This document shows, piece after piece, positions 62,676 to 64,000 of a stretch of DNA of 64,000 nt. Numbering within the stretch: the first letter of the stretch is position 1; each line of letters starts with the position of its first letter. Both the position numbers and the translations under genes were made by a program. The notes below the pieces were generated by a model. The model was not told where the DNA came from. It did no database searches and worked only from the letters and a program-made list of their open reading frames with translations. This DNA is from Croceitalea sp947503285 (GTDB lineage Bacteria > Bacteroidota > Bacteroidia > Flavobacteriales > Flavobacteriaceae): assembly GCF_036985505.1 (NCBI RefSeq), contig NZ_BTGQ01000001.1, positions 186,001 to 250,000 of the forward strand, in the 5' to 3' direction.

Positions 62676-63111
62676 GCACATAGAAAGATTATTGGAGAAG
62701 TATTTTGAGGCGACCACTACAGTTGCCGAAGAAGAAACATTACGGGCGTATTTCAATCAAGAAAGTGTCGCAACACATCTCGAGCAATACCAACCCATGT
62801 TCAACTATTTCTCTAAAGCCAAGGAAGAACAGTTTACAAAGCTTTCAGCCCTTTCAGAACCCGTAAAACCTAGAAAAAAAGTGTATTATAGATGGGTTTC
62901 CGTTGCGGCGGCCGTAGTGTTGGCCTTTGGTGTGTATCTTGGTAATGATACCTATCAACATTACCAAGAACAAAAACAGGCAAGAATTGCCTACGAACAA
63001 ACTAAAGAGGCCTTGAACCTTCTTGCAGAAAATTTTAGCAAGGGTACCGAAAAAGTAGCTTTATTGGAAGAGTTTGAGGTTGCAAAACAAAAAGTGTATA
63101 GTACTAATTAA
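62662..63111 (+). CDS. probable anti-sigma factor, single membrane helix
   Basis: 149 residues. A cytoplasmic head (1-73, with YFEATTTVAEEETLRAYFNQ resembling a helical anti-sigma head) leads to one membrane helix (about 77-94) and a short extracytoplasmic helix rich in E, Q and K. No zinc-binding HxxxCxxC is seen. Overlap of 14 bases with the sigma gene and its topology support an anti-sigma role. Confidence 0.78.
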   Translation: MESDKHIERLLEKYFEATTTVAEEETLRAYFNQESVATHLEQYQPMFNYFSKAKEEQFTKLSALSEPVKPRKKVYYRWVSVAAAVVLAFGVYLGNDTYQHYQEQKQARIAYEQTKEALNLLAENFSKGTEKVALLEEFEVAKQKVYSTN

Positions 63112-63216
63112 TAGTAAATAAATTAAACAAATTCAAAACGGAACGAGTGTAACGAGTGGTTGCATAGGTTCTTTGATTTTTAAACAGTATTCATAGAAAA
63201 CAAAAATTTAAAACAA

Positions 63217-63756
63217 ATGAAAAAGAATATTTTAATCCTTTTAGTAGCCGTATTACCACTTGCTGGCTTTTCACAATCGTTATTTGACAAGTATGAAGAG
63301 TTGGATGATGTCACATCAGTAGTGGTAAATCAAAGTATGTTCAACCTATTGGCAAAAATTGACGTCGAAGTTGATGATCCCGAAGCCCAAGATTTTGTGG
63401 ATATTGCCACAAGTCTAAAGAGCTTAAAAGTGTTTACTACCGATAACAAATCCATTGGTGCCGATATGAAAGCTTCAGTCAGTGGATATTTGAAGAAGTC
63501 TTCGTTGACCGAGTTGATGCGAATAAAAGATAAAGATGCCAATGTCAAGTTTTATGTCAAAGAAGGTAAAGACGATGATCATGTCAGTGAGTTGTTGATG
63601 TTCGTTACCGGTCTTAAAGACGTCGAAGCTGACGGTAGAAATTTTGAGACCGTTCTCCTTTCATTGACGGGCGATATCGATTTGAACAAAATCAATTCGT
63701 TGACAAAGAAAATGAATCTGCCCGATGAATTGAACAAGGCGGGTAAAAAGCAATAA
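63217..63756 (+). CDS. DUF4252 secreted protein, first copy
   Basis: 179 residues with signal MKKNILILLVAVLPLAGFS. The mature part is DUF4252: SLFDKYEELDDVTSVVVNQSM (cited in parts: FDKYEELDDVTSVVVN near 23-38), DPEAQDFVDIATSLKSLKVF, MKASVSGYLKKSSLTELMRI. DUF4252 proteins are small periplasmic proteins of unknown function and commonly follow ECF sigma and anti-sigma genes in Bacteroidetes. A second copy starts at 63873. TGTAAC at 63149 has no -10 partner. Confidence 0.85.
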   Translation: MKKNILILLVAVLPLAGFSQSLFDKYEELDDVTSVVVNQSMFNLLAKIDVEVDDPEAQDFVDIATSLKSLKVFTTDNKSIGADMKASVSGYLKKSSLTELMRIKDKDANVKFYVKEGKDDDHVSELLMFVTGLKDVEADGRNFETVLLSLTGDIDLNKINSLTKKMNLPDELNKAGKKQ

Positions 63757-63771
63757 GTGACCATAAAGATT

Positions 63772-63807
63772 CAGTTGGTGGGGTAAAACGATCCCACCGG
63801 CTGTTTT
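63772..63807 (+). terminator. terminator after the first DUF4252 gene
   Basis: CAGTTGGTGGG (63772-63782) and CCCACCGGCTG (63793-63803) form an 11-bp stem with two G-U pairs around an AT-rich loop, followed by TTTTC. It would reduce read-through into the second copy. Confidence 0.7.
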
Positions 63808-63872
63808 CTATAAATCAAACTTTTAAAATCAATCAAAACAAAATCAAATCATCAATCTCAAAAAGAACGATC

Positions 63873-64000
63873 ATGAAAAAAATAATAGTTGTAATAGCGT
63901 TGGCCCTTAGCCCATTATGGGCAGTTTCGCAATCTGCTTTTGACAAATATGAAGATGCTGATAATGTCGCTTCAATAAGCATAAACAAGGGGTTATTGGG
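63873..64000 (+). CDS. DUF4252 secreted protein, second copy, cut by window end
   Basis: Only the first 42 residues are in the window: signal MKKIIVVIALALSPLWAVS, then QSAFDKYEDADNVASISINKG. The pattern FDKYEDADNVASISI is clearly homologous to FDKYEELDDVTSVVV of the preceding gene, so this is a tandem duplicate in the same cluster. Its 3' end lies outside the window. Confidence 0.85.
   Translation, partial: MKKIIVVIALALSPLWAVSQSAFDKYEDADNVASISINKGLL

Noticed and set aside
63143..63175. TGTAAC near 63149 as a second ECF promoter before the DUF4252 gene
   Set aside because: No CGTC at the 16-base distance; the AACGAG duplication around it is a sufficient explanation for the resemblance.
1..64000. 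CRISPR arrays, tRNA or rRNA genes, transposases, phage genes
   Set aside because: None seen when reading the sequence; the only tandem repeats are the two heptamer arrays, which have no spacers.

Overview
The window is a low-GC chromosomal segment from a member of the Bacteroidetes, most likely a marine Flavobacteriaceae (relatives such as Maribacter, Zobellia or Arenibacter would fit). The reasons are: a type B sorting-domain protein of the type IX secretion system (T9SS); DUF4252, DUF4199 and DUF6515-like proteins; an ECF sigma operon carrying a small secreted 'sensor' protein; TAnnTTTG -7 promoter boxes in place of E. coli-type -10 boxes; a single-chain PurL; and a 950-residue CarB. I saw no tRNA, rRNA, CRISPR array, transposase or prophage. 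The region is mostly housekeeping.

Layout. 1-6148 (minus): a fatty-acid oxidation block with acyl-CoA synthetase, a small membrane protein, a MarR regulator, FadN and FadA. A 28-bp perfect palindrome lies in front of marR. fadA is cut by the window edge and carries an apparent frameshift at its eighth codon. 6488-8169: a DUF3089 hydrolase and a GNAT acetyltransferase. 8196-8265: ten tandem heptamers. 8271-12017: purL. 12018-15555: a looser region with small or hypothetical genes and gene fragments. 15556-24043: RsmB-type methyltransferase, a Ycf48-like lipoprotein, a DUF6515-like secreted protein, an ECF sigma/anti-sigma/sensor operon, an MsbA-like ABC exporter and phosphoglucomutase. 24172-34992: a T9SS cargo protein, glycosyltransferase, DUF4199, L31, a GlmU-like sugar nucleotidyltransferase, MtaB, an alpha/beta hydrolase, a lytic transglycosylase and a TPR protein. 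35164-39864: L34, CarB and isocitrate dehydrogenase. 40165-48363: accessory genes (S41 peptidase, YceI, Crp-type regulator, PLP decarboxylase, PD40 lipoprotein, HxlR, DUF2200). 48920-52959: the oxidative pentose phosphate genes gnd, zwf and pgl. 52951-58243: thioesterase, RmuC and an iron/cobalamin-type ABC importer. 58310-60477: a cobalamin riboswitch and its TonB-dependent receptor. 60514-64000: an S41 lipoprotein peptidase and a second ECF sigma module with two DUF4252 proteins.

The genes form a few working units: beta-oxidation under a MarR repressor; glucose-6-phosphate to ribulose-5-phosphate (zwf, pgl, gnd); vitamin B12 import across both membranes (riboswitch-controlled receptor plus binding protein, permease and ATPase); and two ECF sigma circuits. 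For the first ECF circuit the same bipartite promoter-like motif, with identical spacing, precedes the sigma gene and the nearby secreted-protein gene, which suggests one regulon.

The observations I find most worth checking are that shared ECF motif, two copies of a GAGCGCAGyCGA-type short repeat read in frame inside purL, the two heptamer arrays at 8196 and 52107, and the A AAA AAG frameshift site at the start of fadA.
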